Shown here in pieces: positions 1 through 4,716 of a stretch of DNA of 8,537 bases (its first letter is position 1; the number at the start of each line of letters is the position of its first letter). Position numbers and translations under genes: made by a program. Below the pieces are notes generated by a model. That model saw only the letters and a list, made by a program, of their open reading frames with translations, was not told where the DNA came from and made no database searches. The stretch comes from Thermoprotei archaeon (GTDB taxonomy: Archaea; Thermoproteota; Thermoprotei; Thermofilales; Thermofilaceae), in the NCBI GenBank assembly GCA_003649495.1, contig QMRZ01000058.1:1-8537 (forward strand), in the 5' to 3' direction.

Positions 1-220
1 GTGGGAAGTCCATTCACGTCATGGCTGTATCTCAGCTGGCGTCGAGGGGGGCAGTGACATTGGACTGTAGCTTTCTGTATCGCGGTGTGTCTCTCCGCTT
101 CCCAGTGCTCTCGGGTGGGTCTATGGGGGTTGGAGCTGTGAGGCTGCCAGTGCCCCCGGGTGGGCGTGGGGAGCACGACCCCCACAGCCTGCCCAGGGCA
201 GTGGCAAGCCCATCCACGCC
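1..220 (+). repeat. Diverged direct repeat pair (1-20 and 201-220)
   Basis: Copy 1 begins GTGGGAAGTCCATTCACG and copy 2 begins GTGGCAAGCCCATCCACG, with starts 200 bases apart. Three of the four differences are T/C changes. Copy 2 forms a clean GTGG/CCAC hairpin and copy 1 a weaker one. The interval between the copies is not itself repeated, so this is not a simple tandem array. Function unknown. Confidence 0.35.
102..164 (+). repeat. Diverged direct repeat pair (102-119 and 147-164)
   Basis: Both copies begin CCAGTGC and end CGGGTGGG, differing at two central positions, and start 45 bases apart. They lie between the copies of the other repeat pair in the same non-coding stretch, so they may share an origin or reflect GC-rich low complexity. 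Function unknown. Confidence 0.3.
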
Positions 221-282
221 TAACACGGGAGGACACAGCTCGACACACGATGCCACGGATGGGAAGAACTGTGGTGAGGTAG

Positions 283-292
283 CTTTTTAAAC
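283..292 (+). promoter_or_regulatory. TATA box for uL22
   Basis: CTTTTTAAAC is an A/T island in GC-rich surroundings. Its TTTAAA core starts 31 bases before ATG 317, the spacing expected when archaeal transcription starts at or next to the start codon. It supports a leaderless uL22 message beginning at 317 rather than at the in-frame GTG at 308. Confidence 0.65.
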
Positions 293-316
293 GCTTGCCT
301 GCCTCATGTGTCAGCT

Positions 317-766
317 ATGCCGCGCTGGCACTTCTCGAGGCAGGACTTGGGGATAAACACGGCGATAGCAGCGGGCCGTGACCTCAGGATATCGTATAAG
401 GATACGGTGGAGCTGTTGAACGCGATCAGGGGGAAGAAGCTGGAGGAGGCCAAGAGGATTCTGGAGGACGTGATAGCGATGAGGAGGCCGATACCCTACA
501 GGAGGTTCTACGGGAAGGTGGGGCACAGGAGGGGGATGGGGCCTGGCAGGTACCCAGTGAAGGCCGCCAAGGCGGTGCTCAAGGTGCTGGAGAACGCGGA
601 GGCTAACGCGGAGTTTAAGGGGCTCGATACTAGCAGGCTATGGGTGGTGCACGCAGCCGCGCATAAGGGGCCGAAGATAAGGAGCTACATGCCCAGGGCC
701 TTCGGCAGGGCTACGCCATGGTTCGAGCAGCTAGTTCACGTGGAGATAGGGCTTGAGGAGAGGTAG
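317..766 (+). CDS. rpl22: Large-subunit ribosomal protein uL22
   Basis: This is a structural protein of the 50S subunit that binds 23S rRNA; its extended hairpin lines the peptide exit tunnel. The 149-residue product starts MPRWHFSRQD. It carries the archaeal uL22 core: a helical part with NAIRGKKLEEA near 35-45, the RRPIPYRRF and KVGHRRGMGPGRYP segments (about 56-80), and the basic hairpin KGPKIRSYMPRAFGRA near 117-132. ATG 317 is chosen because a TATA box lies 31 bases upstream, giving a leaderless start. An in-frame GTG at 308 would add three residues. It is first in a six-gene cluster, but the usual upstream partner uS19 is missing, and the next gene, uS3, has its own promoter. Identity is near certain. 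Confidence 0.97.
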   Translation: MPRWHFSRQDLGINTAIAAGRDLRISYKDTVELLNAIRGKKLEEAKRILEDVIAMRRPIPYRRFYGKVGHRRGMGPGRYPVKAAKAVLKVLENAEANAEFKGLDTSRLWVVHAAAHKGPKIRSYMPRAFGRATPWFEQLVHVEIGLEER

Positions 767-790
767 CGCGCCAGCTGCGCCGAGCCAAGG

Positions 791-799
791 TTTAAATAA
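791..799 (+). promoter_or_regulatory. TATA box for uS3
   Basis: TTTAAATAA lies 25 bases after the uL22 stop. Adding about 31 bases puts the transcript start near 822, which leaves a leader of about 40 bases before ATG 863. It shows that uS3 can be transcribed independently of uL22. Confidence 0.6.
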
Positions 800-850
800 T
801 GAAGCGGGGTGTGGGGGTGTGGCTCGCGCGCGTGAGCAGGCTGGCACGTG

Positions 851-856
851 GGTGAT
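851..856 (+). promoter_or_regulatory. Shine-Dalgarno site for uS3
   Basis: GGTGAT matches the sequence complementary to the 3' end of archaeal 16S rRNA and sits six bases before ATG 863. It favours ATG 863 as the uS3 start over the in-frame GTG at 848, which would overlap this site. Confidence 0.6.
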
Positions 857-862
857 GGCGGC

Positions 863-1456
863 ATGGTGACGGCGGCCAAGGCGTTCCTACAGCGGGGCCT
901 GCAGTACATGGAGCTGAACGCGTTCCTAGCCAGGAGGCTCGTCCACGCAGGCTACGTCGATGTACAGCTGTTCCGCACGCCGATTGGCACTAGGATAGTG
1001 ATATTCGCGGAGAGGCCCGCGATGGTGATAGGGAGGAGGGGCGCTAACGTCAGGGAGCTTCAAGCCCTCCTTCAGAGCAAGTTCGGGATAGAGAACCCCC
1101 AGATAGACGTGATAGAGGTCGCCAACCCGGACCTGAACGCGAAGGTCGTGGCCTACGGCATAGCTAGGGCCATGGCCAGGGGCATAAAGTTCAGGAGGGC
1201 GGCCTTCGTGGCGCTGAGGAGGGTGATGGAGGCTGGGGCCAGGGGCGTTGAGGTGATAATAAGCGGTAAGCTGACGTCCCAGAGGGCTAGGTTCGAGAAG
1301 TTCACCGCGGGCGTCGTATACAAGTCTGGCATGCCGAGGGAGATGGTGGATGAGGCGACTGTCCAGGTGCTGCTCAAGCCCGGCATGTACGGCGTGAAGG
1401 TCCGCATAATGCCGCCAGTCGAGGTGCCCGGCACTGTTAGGGTCAGGGAGGGGTGA
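863..1456 (+). CDS. rps3: Small-subunit ribosomal protein uS3
   Basis: This 30S head protein sits near the mRNA entry channel and has helicase-like contacts with mRNA. The 197-residue product has an N-terminal helix (about 1-30) and a type II KH domain with VIGRRG at 55-60, which supplies the GxxG RNA-binding loop. The C-terminal uS3 domain follows, with GVEVIISGKLTSQRARFEKF around 128-147, the conserved SGKL-x-x-QRA signature. It ends soon after a basic PP-x-V segment, so it is of compact archaeal length without the long acidic tail seen in some species. The start at ATG 863 is supported by GGTGAT at 851; GTG 848 and GTG 866 are alternatives. Its own TATA box lies at 791. uL29 follows six bases after the stop, so the two are co-transcribed. 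Confidence 0.97.
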   Translation: MVTAAKAFLQRGLQYMELNAFLARRLVHAGYVDVQLFRTPIGTRIVIFAERPAMVIGRRGANVRELQALLQSKFGIENPQIDVIEVANPDLNAKVVAYGIARAMARGIKFRRAAFVALRRVMEAGARGVEVIISGKLTSQRARFEKFTAGVVYKSGMPREMVDEATVQVLLKPGMYGVKVRIMPPVEVPGTVRVREG

Positions 1457-1462
1457 GGACAG

Positions 1463-1681
1463 GTGGCGATACTCAGGCCAGATGAGATAAGGAAGATGAG
1501 CAGAGAGGAGAGGAGGCGTAGGCTCGAGGAGCTCAGGGCTGAGCTCATGAGGCTGAGGGCCCAGGCCGCCAGGGGTACCCTCGAGAACCCCGCCAGGATC
1601 AGGGAGATTAGGAGGGCCATAGCCAGGATCCTCACAATCGAGAGGGAGGAGGAGCTCAGGGGCCGTGAGGAGGAGTCCTAG
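1463..1681 (+). CDS. rpl29: Large-subunit ribosomal protein uL29
   Basis: uL29 is a small helical-hairpin protein of the 50S subunit near the exit tunnel, where targeting factors dock. The 72-residue product has the family pattern: RPDEIRKMSREERRRRLEEL (about 5-24), then a long basic helix, GTLENPARIREIRRAIARIL (about 38-57), and a charged tail. The start is GTG 1463, preceded by GGTGAG at 1452-1457 that overlaps the uS3 stop. Its last 17 bases overlap the start of the RNase P protein gene, so translation of the two is probably coupled. In Sulfolobus-type operons a SUI1-like (aIF1) gene sits between these two; here it is absent. Confidence 0.95.
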   Translation: MAILRPDEIRKMSREERRRRLEELRAELMRLRAQAARGTLENPARIREIRRAIARILTIEREEELRGREEES

Positions 1682-1946
1682 GAACATCCTGAGACACGAG
1701 CTGATAGGCCTGAGGGCCAGGGTCGCCGAGAGCAGAAACCCTTGCCAGGTGGGGATCGAGGGGGTCATAGTCGACGAGACTATGAAGACCATCGTGATAG
1801 AGACGCCGAGGGGCAGGAAGAGGGTCTTCAAGGAGGAGGTAAAGCTCGTACTCTGGCTCCCCGACGGCACCCGGCTGCTCGTCGACGGGAGGGAGCTGCG
1901 GGGCAGGCCTGAGGATAGGCTCAAGAAGAGGGTTAGGGGCTGGTAG
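1665..1946 (+). CDS. rnp1: RNase P protein component 1 (Rpp29/Pop4 family)
   Basis: This is a protein subunit of archaeal RNase P, which trims the 5' leader from pre-tRNA. In the family, Rpp29 pairs with Rpp21 and binds the specificity side of the RNA. The 93-residue product shows the family features: RHELIGL near 10-16, GIEGVIVDETMKTIVIET (about 30-47), RKRVFKEEVKLVLW (about 51-64, the Sm-like barrel), and the terminal GRELRGRPEDRLKKRVRGW. The GRPEDRxKK motif is diagnostic. The start is GTG 1665, inside the uL29 gene, with a purine-rich GGAGGAG about 11 bases upstream. Placement between uL29 and uS17 is the standard archaeal arrangement and links tRNA processing with ribosome synthesis. Identity is firm; the exact start is slightly uncertain. 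Confidence 0.94.
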   Translation: MRRSPRNILRHELIGLRARVAESRNPCQVGIEGVIVDETMKTIVIETPRGRKRVFKEEVKLVLWLPDGTRLLVDGRELRGRPEDRLKKRVRGW

Positions 1947-1966
1947 CGATCCGGAGGTACGGCAAG

Positions 1967-1975
1967 GTTTAAGAG
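1967..1975 (+). promoter_or_regulatory. TATA box for uS17
   Basis: GTTTAAGAG lies in the 53-base gap after rnp1. Its TTTAAG core starts 32 bases before ATG 2000, the same geometry as the uL22 promoter. It supports a leaderless uS17 message starting at about 2000. The in-frame ATG at 1979 would lie only a few bases from the box and so upstream of the transcript. Confidence 0.6.
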
Positions 1976-1999
1976 CTAATGCTAGCCCACTTCTCGGCC

Positions 2000-2362
2000 A
2001 TGAGCGAGAGTAAGGCTGGGAAGGGCGAGAAGAAGCACAGGAACATAGGGATACCGTGGCTCAAGCCCCCCGATAGGGTGTGTAACGACCCCCTGTGCCC
2101 GTGGCACGGGAAGCTCCCAGTGAGGGGCATACTGATAGAGGTGAGGGTTGAGAAGGTGAAGATGCAGAGGACGGCGGTGGTGGTGCACGAGTACCTGCAC
2201 TACGTGCCGAAGTACATGAGGTATGAGAGGAGGAGGAAGAAGAAGCATGCCAGGGTGCCGCCCTGCATAGACGTCAAGCCCGGCGATAGGGTTATAATAG
2301 GGGAGACGAGGCCTCTAGCGAAGTCCGTGTCATTCGTCGTGTTAAGCAAGGTTGAGGGGTGA
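2000..2362 (+). CDS. rps17: Small-subunit ribosomal protein uS17
   Basis: uS17 is an OB-fold primary binding protein of 16S rRNA. The 120-residue product is archaeal in form: a basic N-terminal tail, then NIGIPWLKPPDRVCNDPLCP (about 15-34), HGKLPVRGILIEVRVEKVKM (about 36-55), HEYLHYVPKYMRYERRRKKKHAR, and the C-terminal strand with PGDRVIIGETRPLAKSVSFVV. The C28-x4-C33-x2-H36 cluster is typical of archaeal uS17 and could bind a metal, but only C89 is available as a further cysteine. The start at ATG 2000 rather than ATG 1979 is chosen because the TATA box at 1967 puts the transcript start there. uL14 follows seven bases after the stop. Confidence 0.96.
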   Translation: MSESKAGKGEKKHRNIGIPWLKPPDRVCNDPLCPWHGKLPVRGILIEVRVEKVKMQRTAVVVHEYLHYVPKYMRYERRRKKKHARVPPCIDVKPGDRVIIGETRPLAKSVSFVVLSKVEG

Positions 2363-2363
2363 T
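2358..2363 (+). promoter_or_regulatory. Shine-Dalgarno site for uL14
   Basis: GGTGAT overlaps the uS17 stop codon and ends five bases before ATG 2369. It is the same motif as before uS3. Internal genes of the cluster use this site, while uL22 and uS17, which lie directly behind promoters, appear leaderless. Confidence 0.6.
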
Positions 2364-2368
2364 GTGGC

Positions 2369-2794
2369 ATGGCGAAGCGCGGGATTAAGGCGGTAGGCGT
2401 CTCCTACAGGCTCCACAAGACTCCAGGAGTCTTCATGGAGAGCCTAGTGAAGGTCTCGGATAACTCAGGCGCGAGGCTCGCGAGGGTGATAGGCGTGCTG
2501 AACCTGAAGACTACCTGGAGGAGGATACCCGGAGCCGCGGTGGGCGACATAGTTGTGGTCTCGATAAGGGAGGGGAAGCCGGAGCTGAGGAAGCAGATAA
2601 TGAGGGGCATCGTGATAAGGCAGCGGCGCCCCTACAGGAGGCCCGACGGCACCTGGATAGCGTTCGAGGATAACGCGATAGTCCTCGTCACGCCGGAGGG
2701 CGAGCCGAAGGGCAGCGAGATCCACGGCCCAGTGGCGAAGGAGGCTGTGGAGAGGTGGCCCAGGCTGGCCACGATGGCCACGATAATAGTCTAG
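2369..2794 (+). CDS. rpl14: Large-subunit ribosomal protein uL14
   Basis: uL14 is a beta-barrel protein at the 50S subunit interface. It forms part of an intersubunit bridge and, in archaea, of the surface where translation factors act. The 141-residue product carries LVKVSDNSGARLARVIGV (about 26-43), the family signature, then GDIVVVSIREGKPELRKQIM (about 59-78), VIRQRRPYRRPDGTWIAFED (about 82-101) and the C-terminal GSEIHGPVAKEAVERWPRLA. The start is ATG 2369 behind GGTGAT. It is the last ribosomal gene here: uL24, eS4 and uL5, which usually follow, are absent. Its TAG stop at 2792-2794 shares the palindrome CTAG with the stop of the convergent gene, leaving no room for a separate terminator. 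Confidence 0.97.
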   Translation: MAKRGIKAVGVSYRLHKTPGVFMESLVKVSDNSGARLARVIGVLNLKTTWRRIPGAAVGDIVVVSIREGKPELRKQIMRGIVIRQRRPYRRPDGTWIAFEDNAIVLVTPEGEPKGSEIHGPVAKEAVERWPRLATMATIIV

Positions 2795-3453
2795 CGCGTG
2801 GCTACGTACAGCTCCTCCTCCTCGTAGGCCTCAAACTCCCTCAGGAACCCAGGCAGCTTCAGCATTGGCACGAGGGGCACCCCCTCATACACCCTCAAGC
2901 CCCCCTCATGAATGCTCACCACCACTGGGTACACCCTCACCTCCCCCCAGCCAGCCACGCGGCCCGCCAGCGAGTGAGTGGAGCGCAGCGCGCCCGCGAG
3001 CGCGTCAGCCCGGGCCTTCTGCGCCTCAGCTGCCCGCTTGAGCGAGCTCGCCCTCAGCCTGCTCCACCTCTTGCAGTCCACAGCCAGGACGCGCGGCCTC
3101 CTGAAGGCCGCTACATCTATTTCGTACCTCCTCCCCCTCCACTTAAAGCGCAGGTTGGTGACGGCCTCGTAGCCAGCCTCCTCGAGCACCCTAGCGCACA
3201 GCCTCTCGAAATCCCTCCATCCAGCCCCCAGCGCCAGCCTCACCGGATCTATACCCCTCCTCCAGCACTCAACTAGCAGGGCGGCCACGTCCTCCACCAC
3301 CACTACGCCCTCCTCAACTCTCAGCGGCAGCCCCTCCAACAGCTTGACGAGCACATCACCTCCCAAGCTGCTAATCTCCTCTAACTCCCCGAGCCCAGCC
3401 TGTCCCTCTCTCACCAGCTTCAGCAGCGCCAGGTACAGCCCCTCCTCCAGCAT
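2791..3453 (-). CDS. PD-(D/E)XK restriction-endonuclease-like protein (Mrr-like)
   Basis: This is a putative DNA nuclease of the Mrr_cat/restriction-endonuclease-like fold; its target is unknown. The 220-residue product has an N-terminal helical, probably winged-helix part (about 1-68, with a short beta wing GVVVVED at 49-55). A nuclease core follows: DFERLCARVLEEAGYEA (E83 in the first helix), the strand RRYEIDVAAF with D113, and VLAVDCKRW with D126-x-K128. These match the E...D...(D/E)xK metal-binding pattern. An in-frame GTG at 3510 would add 19 residues. ATG 3453 is preferred because an A/T-rich box lies about 37 bases upstream. Its stop overlaps that of uL14. It could be a repair or defence enzyme; no methylase or other restriction partner is present. 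Confidence 0.78.
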   Translation of the reverse strand: MLEEGLYLALLKLVREGQAGLGELEEISSLGGDVLVKLLEGLPLRVEEGVVVVEDVAALLVECWRRGIDPVRLALGAGWRDFERLCARVLEEAGYEAVTNLRFKWRGRRYEIDVAAFRRPRVLAVDCKRWSRLRASSLKRAAEAQKARADALAGALRSTHSLAGRVAGWGEVRVYPVVVSIHEGGLRVYEGVPLVPMLKLPGFLREFEAYEEEELYVATR

Positions 3454-3483
3454 CCCCGCCCAAGGGAGAGTGGGAAGCACCCA

Positions 3484-3492
3484 GGAATAAAG
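3484..3492 (-). promoter_or_regulatory. Possible TATA box for the Mrr-like gene
   Basis: Read on the - strand this is CTTTATTCC, about 37 bases before ATG 3453, which would give a short leader of around six bases. A second weaker A/T stretch lies near 3500-3507. Weak evidence. Confidence 0.35.
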
Positions 3493-3575
3493 CTGCGTGG
3501 AGTAAAGCACATAAGCCTCACCCCAATAGGACTACCGGGCCCGTGGCCTAGCCCGGTCATGGCGCCCGGCTGATA

Positions 3576-3599
3576 ACCTGGGCTAGCGCCGGGGTAGGA
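3576..3599 (+). other. tRNA intron 1 (24 bases, position 37/38)
   Basis: This is the canonical archaeal site, one base 3' of the anticodon. The intron folds as CCTGG (3577-3581) with CCGGG (3589-3593). A short central helix pairs the exon CTG (3570-3572) with TAG (3595-3597), giving a bulge-helix-bulge for the splicing endonuclease; its fourth pair is A-G. The boundary is ambiguous by one base because an A flanks both splice sites. Confidence 0.85.
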
Positions 3600-3607
3600 A
3601 CCGGGAG

Positions 3608-3640
3608 ACAGGCCCGGCACCATAATCGGGCCTGCCCAAA
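3608..3640 (+). other. tRNA intron 2 (33 bases, position 45/46)
   Basis: This is a non-canonical site in the variable loop. The intron forms a nine-pair hairpin, 3609-3617 with 3626-3634 (CAGGCCCGG with TCGGGCCTG), with loop CACCATAA. The central helix uses exon GGG (3603-3605) and intron CCC (3635-3637), with three-base bulges around each cut. Removal restores the variable loop AGGTC, common in archaeal tRNAs. Confidence 0.82.
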
Positions 3641-3671
3641 GTCCCGGGTTCGAAGCCCGGCGGGCCCACCA

Positions 3672-3683
3672 CTCTCATGAGAG
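3672..3683. repeat. Perfect palindrome directly after the tRNA
   Basis: CTCTCATGAGAG is its own reverse complement and begins at the base after the encoded CCA, between the convergent tRNA and hepT genes. It may help end or process the tRNA transcript or may be chance. No T-run follows on the tRNA strand. Confidence 0.5.
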
Positions 3684-3694
3684 CCCGTTACTGC

Positions 3695-4126
3695 TCATGG
3701 ATCTACGCCCCTCCTAGATGCCCACTCCGCTATCCTGAGCGCAAGCCTCAGGATTTCCCTGTGCCTGTGTTCAGAGAGGATCTCTAACACGATGCTCTTT
3801 GAGACACGTAGATAGCCGTGGACAACCACGTTCCTGAACCCTATTATCCTCTTAAACAGGGCAGCTTCCTCGTCACTAAGGGCGCCAGCTTCGCGTAACA
3901 GCCTGGGTAATGTTGAGTACCTATCAGCGACGCCGACTCCAGCTTCAGCCGCCACGTGGGACGCCAAGTCTATCAGGGCCTGAGCAGCGATCTGCAGTAT
4001 GTGGAGGACCGCGTTTAAGGAGAATGAGTCCTCCACCAGTTCCCTCGGCCCCCTCTCCTCCAGCTTCCTGTCGAGGAGCGCGAGGCCCTCCCTGATCGAG
4101 GATAGTATGTCAGCCACTCTACCCAT
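3695..4126 (-). CDS. hepT: HepT-like HEPN-domain toxin (DUF86 family)
   Basis: This is the toxin half of a type VII HEPN/MNT toxin-antitoxin module. HepT proteins are metal-independent RNases, and in characterised pairs the MNT partner silences them by adding AMP to a tyrosine. The 143-residue, all-helical product has the HEPN core: an N-terminal helix, SLNAVLHILQIAAQALIDLA (about 36-55), and GFRNVVVHGY at 96-105. The last contains the full R-x4-H-x-Y motif (R98, H103, Y105), that is, both catalytic residues and the tyrosine that is modified. The length is normal and the frame intact. ATG 4126 lies eight bases inside the upstream mntA gene, so the two are translated together. The toxin role is inferred from the family and pairing. 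Confidence 0.88.
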   Translation of the reverse strand: MGRVADILSSIREGLALLDRKLEERGPRELVEDSFSLNAVLHILQIAAQALIDLASHVAAEAGVGVADRYSTLPRLLREAGALSDEEAALFKRIIGFRNVVVHGYLRVSKSIVLEILSEHRHREILRLALRIAEWASRRGVDP

Positions 4127-4556
4127 TTACGAGCCCCCTCCCCAGGGCTTTCACGAACTTGTGCTCCAACTCGAGCTTCTCCCTGAAAAGCCTGAAGTCC
4201 AGGTACTCGGAGATCACCCTAAGCCTGAGCCTAGCATAGAGGTCCTTATCAGCACAGTAGGTGAGCACCCCCCTGGCTACAGCCTCGTAGAGGAGCCCTA
4301 TAGGCAGCTCCTCATCCAGGAACACCACATCCACCCTATCGTCGGGCACGCCAAATGCGAGAGAGGCCAGCTCAGCTACCTCGCAGGCGAGCAGGAGCCT
4401 CTCGTCAACCTCCTCAGAGGCTGGGAGGACTGCCACGTCTACGTCACTCACTAGACCCCAGCGCCCCTTAGCCCGGGAGCCGAATACCGTGACCAACAGC
4501 ACTCTTCCCTCCAGCCTCTCAGTCACCAGCCTCCTGAACTCCTCTAACCCCGTCAC
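4119..4556 (-). CDS. mntA: MntA-like nucleotidyltransferase antitoxin
   Basis: This is a minimal nucleotidyltransferase of the DNA polymerase beta superfamily. In known MntA-HepT pairs it transfers AMP from ATP to the HepT tyrosine and so blocks the toxin. The 145-residue product shows FGSRAKGRWGLVSDVDVAVL at 25-44, a complete G-S-x10-D-x-D motif (G26, S27, D38, D40). A third acidic residue, D76, lies in DRVDVVFLDEE, and a helical tail follows. All catalytic residues are present, so it should be active. The start is GTG 4556: a TATA box sits 30 bases upstream, giving a leaderless start. It is first in a two-gene operon and overlaps hepT by eight bases. It lies close to a tRNA gene, with no visible attachment repeats. 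Confidence 0.88.
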   Translation of the reverse strand: MTGLEEFRRLVTERLEGRVLLVTVFGSRAKGRWGLVSDVDVAVLPASEEVDERLLLACEVAELASLAFGVPDDRVDVVFLDEELPIGLLYEAVARGVLTYCADKDLYARLRLRVISEYLDFRLFREKLELEHKFVKALGRGLVNG

Positions 4557-4577
4557 TATGTAGCCTGCGCTCCAGCT

Positions 4578-4588
4578 GTAAATAAAAG
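4578..4588 (-). promoter_or_regulatory. TATA box for mntA-hepT
   Basis: Read on the - strand this is TTTTATTTAC, the strongest A/T island in the gap. It starts about 30 bases before GTG 4556, so the transcript should begin at or next to the start codon. Confidence 0.62.
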
Positions 4589-4716
4589 CTCCAGCCGCTC
4601 ATCACCCGGGAGGCGCGCCACTCGGAAACTAGGTGTTAGTGGTCCAGCCGCGGCAGGCCTAGCAGAACACCTCCATGTTGCATCCACGAATATTATGGGC
4701 AACTAGCTGGTGAGTG
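4589..4716. other. Short intergenic stretch with no gene seen
   Basis: This lies between the mntA promoter and the small cysteine protein. I see only very short frames and a few CTAG-containing inverted repeats such as CTAG...CTAG at 4703-4720. A GTGATGA on the - strand (4599-4605) resembles a C box, but no matching D box (CTGA) is nearby. Confidence 0.4.

Larger units (their letters stand above)
1..282. other. Non-coding stretch upstream of uL22 with diverged repeats and hairpins
   Basis: I find no convincing gene here. The open frames on either strand have no recognisable family and look compositional. The stretch holds two diverged direct repeats: 1-20 resembles 201-220 (16 of 20 identical) and 102-119 resembles 147-164 (16 of 18). 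It also holds several hairpins: GTGGGG/CCCCAC at 166-171 and 180-185, a perfect CTGCCC-A-GGGCAG at 189-201, GTGG/CCAC at 201-217, and a longer-range AGGCTG/CAGCCT pairing at 141-146 and 185-190. A structured RNA is possible but I recognise no known family. uS19, the usual neighbour of uL22, is absent. Confidence 0.4.
3537..3671 (+). tRNA. tRNA-Ile(GAU) with two introns and encoded CCA
   Basis: Removing 3576-3599 and 3608-3640 leaves a perfect 78-base tRNA. The acceptor stem GGGCCCG (3537-3543) pairs with CGGGCCC (3661-3667), followed by A73 and an encoded CCA. The D arm contains A14-G15, CCC and GG. The anticodon stem is CCCGG/CCGGG with loop CTGATAA, so the anticodon is GAU at 3572-3574. The variable loop is AGGTC, and the T arm is CCGGG-TTCGAAG-CCCGG. 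Only this two-intron solution restores every stem: a single 57-base intron leaves mismatches in the anticodon stem. It decodes AUC/AUU isoleucine codons. It runs divergently from the Mrr-like gene and converges on hepT. A weak A/T element (ACATAAG, about 3509-3515) may be its promoter. Confidence 0.95.

Noticed and set aside
1..220. RNase P RNA, suggested by GGGAAGTCC near base 3 resembling its conserved region I
   Set aside because: I cannot find the matching conserved region V (ACAGAA-like) downstream, and the same motif recurs in altered form at 201.
21..290. An 89-codon + strand frame before uL22
   Set aside because: Its composition is like translated repeats, there is no family match, and it ends inside the uL22 promoter.
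1153..1635. A 160-codon open frame on the - strand with a hydrophobic product
   Set aside because: It is antisense to uS3 and uL29. The long frame follows from their codon bias in a GC-rich genome.
926..1924. A 332-codon open frame on the - strand across uS3, uL29 and rnp1
   Set aside because: It lies wholly opposite certain genes, its product is a proline, leucine and histidine-rich shadow, and it matches no family.
2755..3276. A 173-codon + strand frame opposite the Mrr-like gene
   Set aside because: Its product is low-complexity (H, P, L) and lies antisense to a gene with clear catalytic motifs.
3537..3671. A tRNA with a single 57-base intron, or a class II tRNA with a long variable arm
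   Set aside because: Both leave a mismatched anticodon stem or an unpaired 13-base variable region. The two-intron model restores every stem.
4599..4605. A C box (GTGATGA, - strand) hinting at a C/D guide RNA
   Set aside because: No D or D' box (CTGA) and no C' box lies at suitable distance.
3537..4700. An integrated element at the tRNA 3' end
   Set aside because: No second copy of the tRNA 3' end and no integrase gene are visible in the window.
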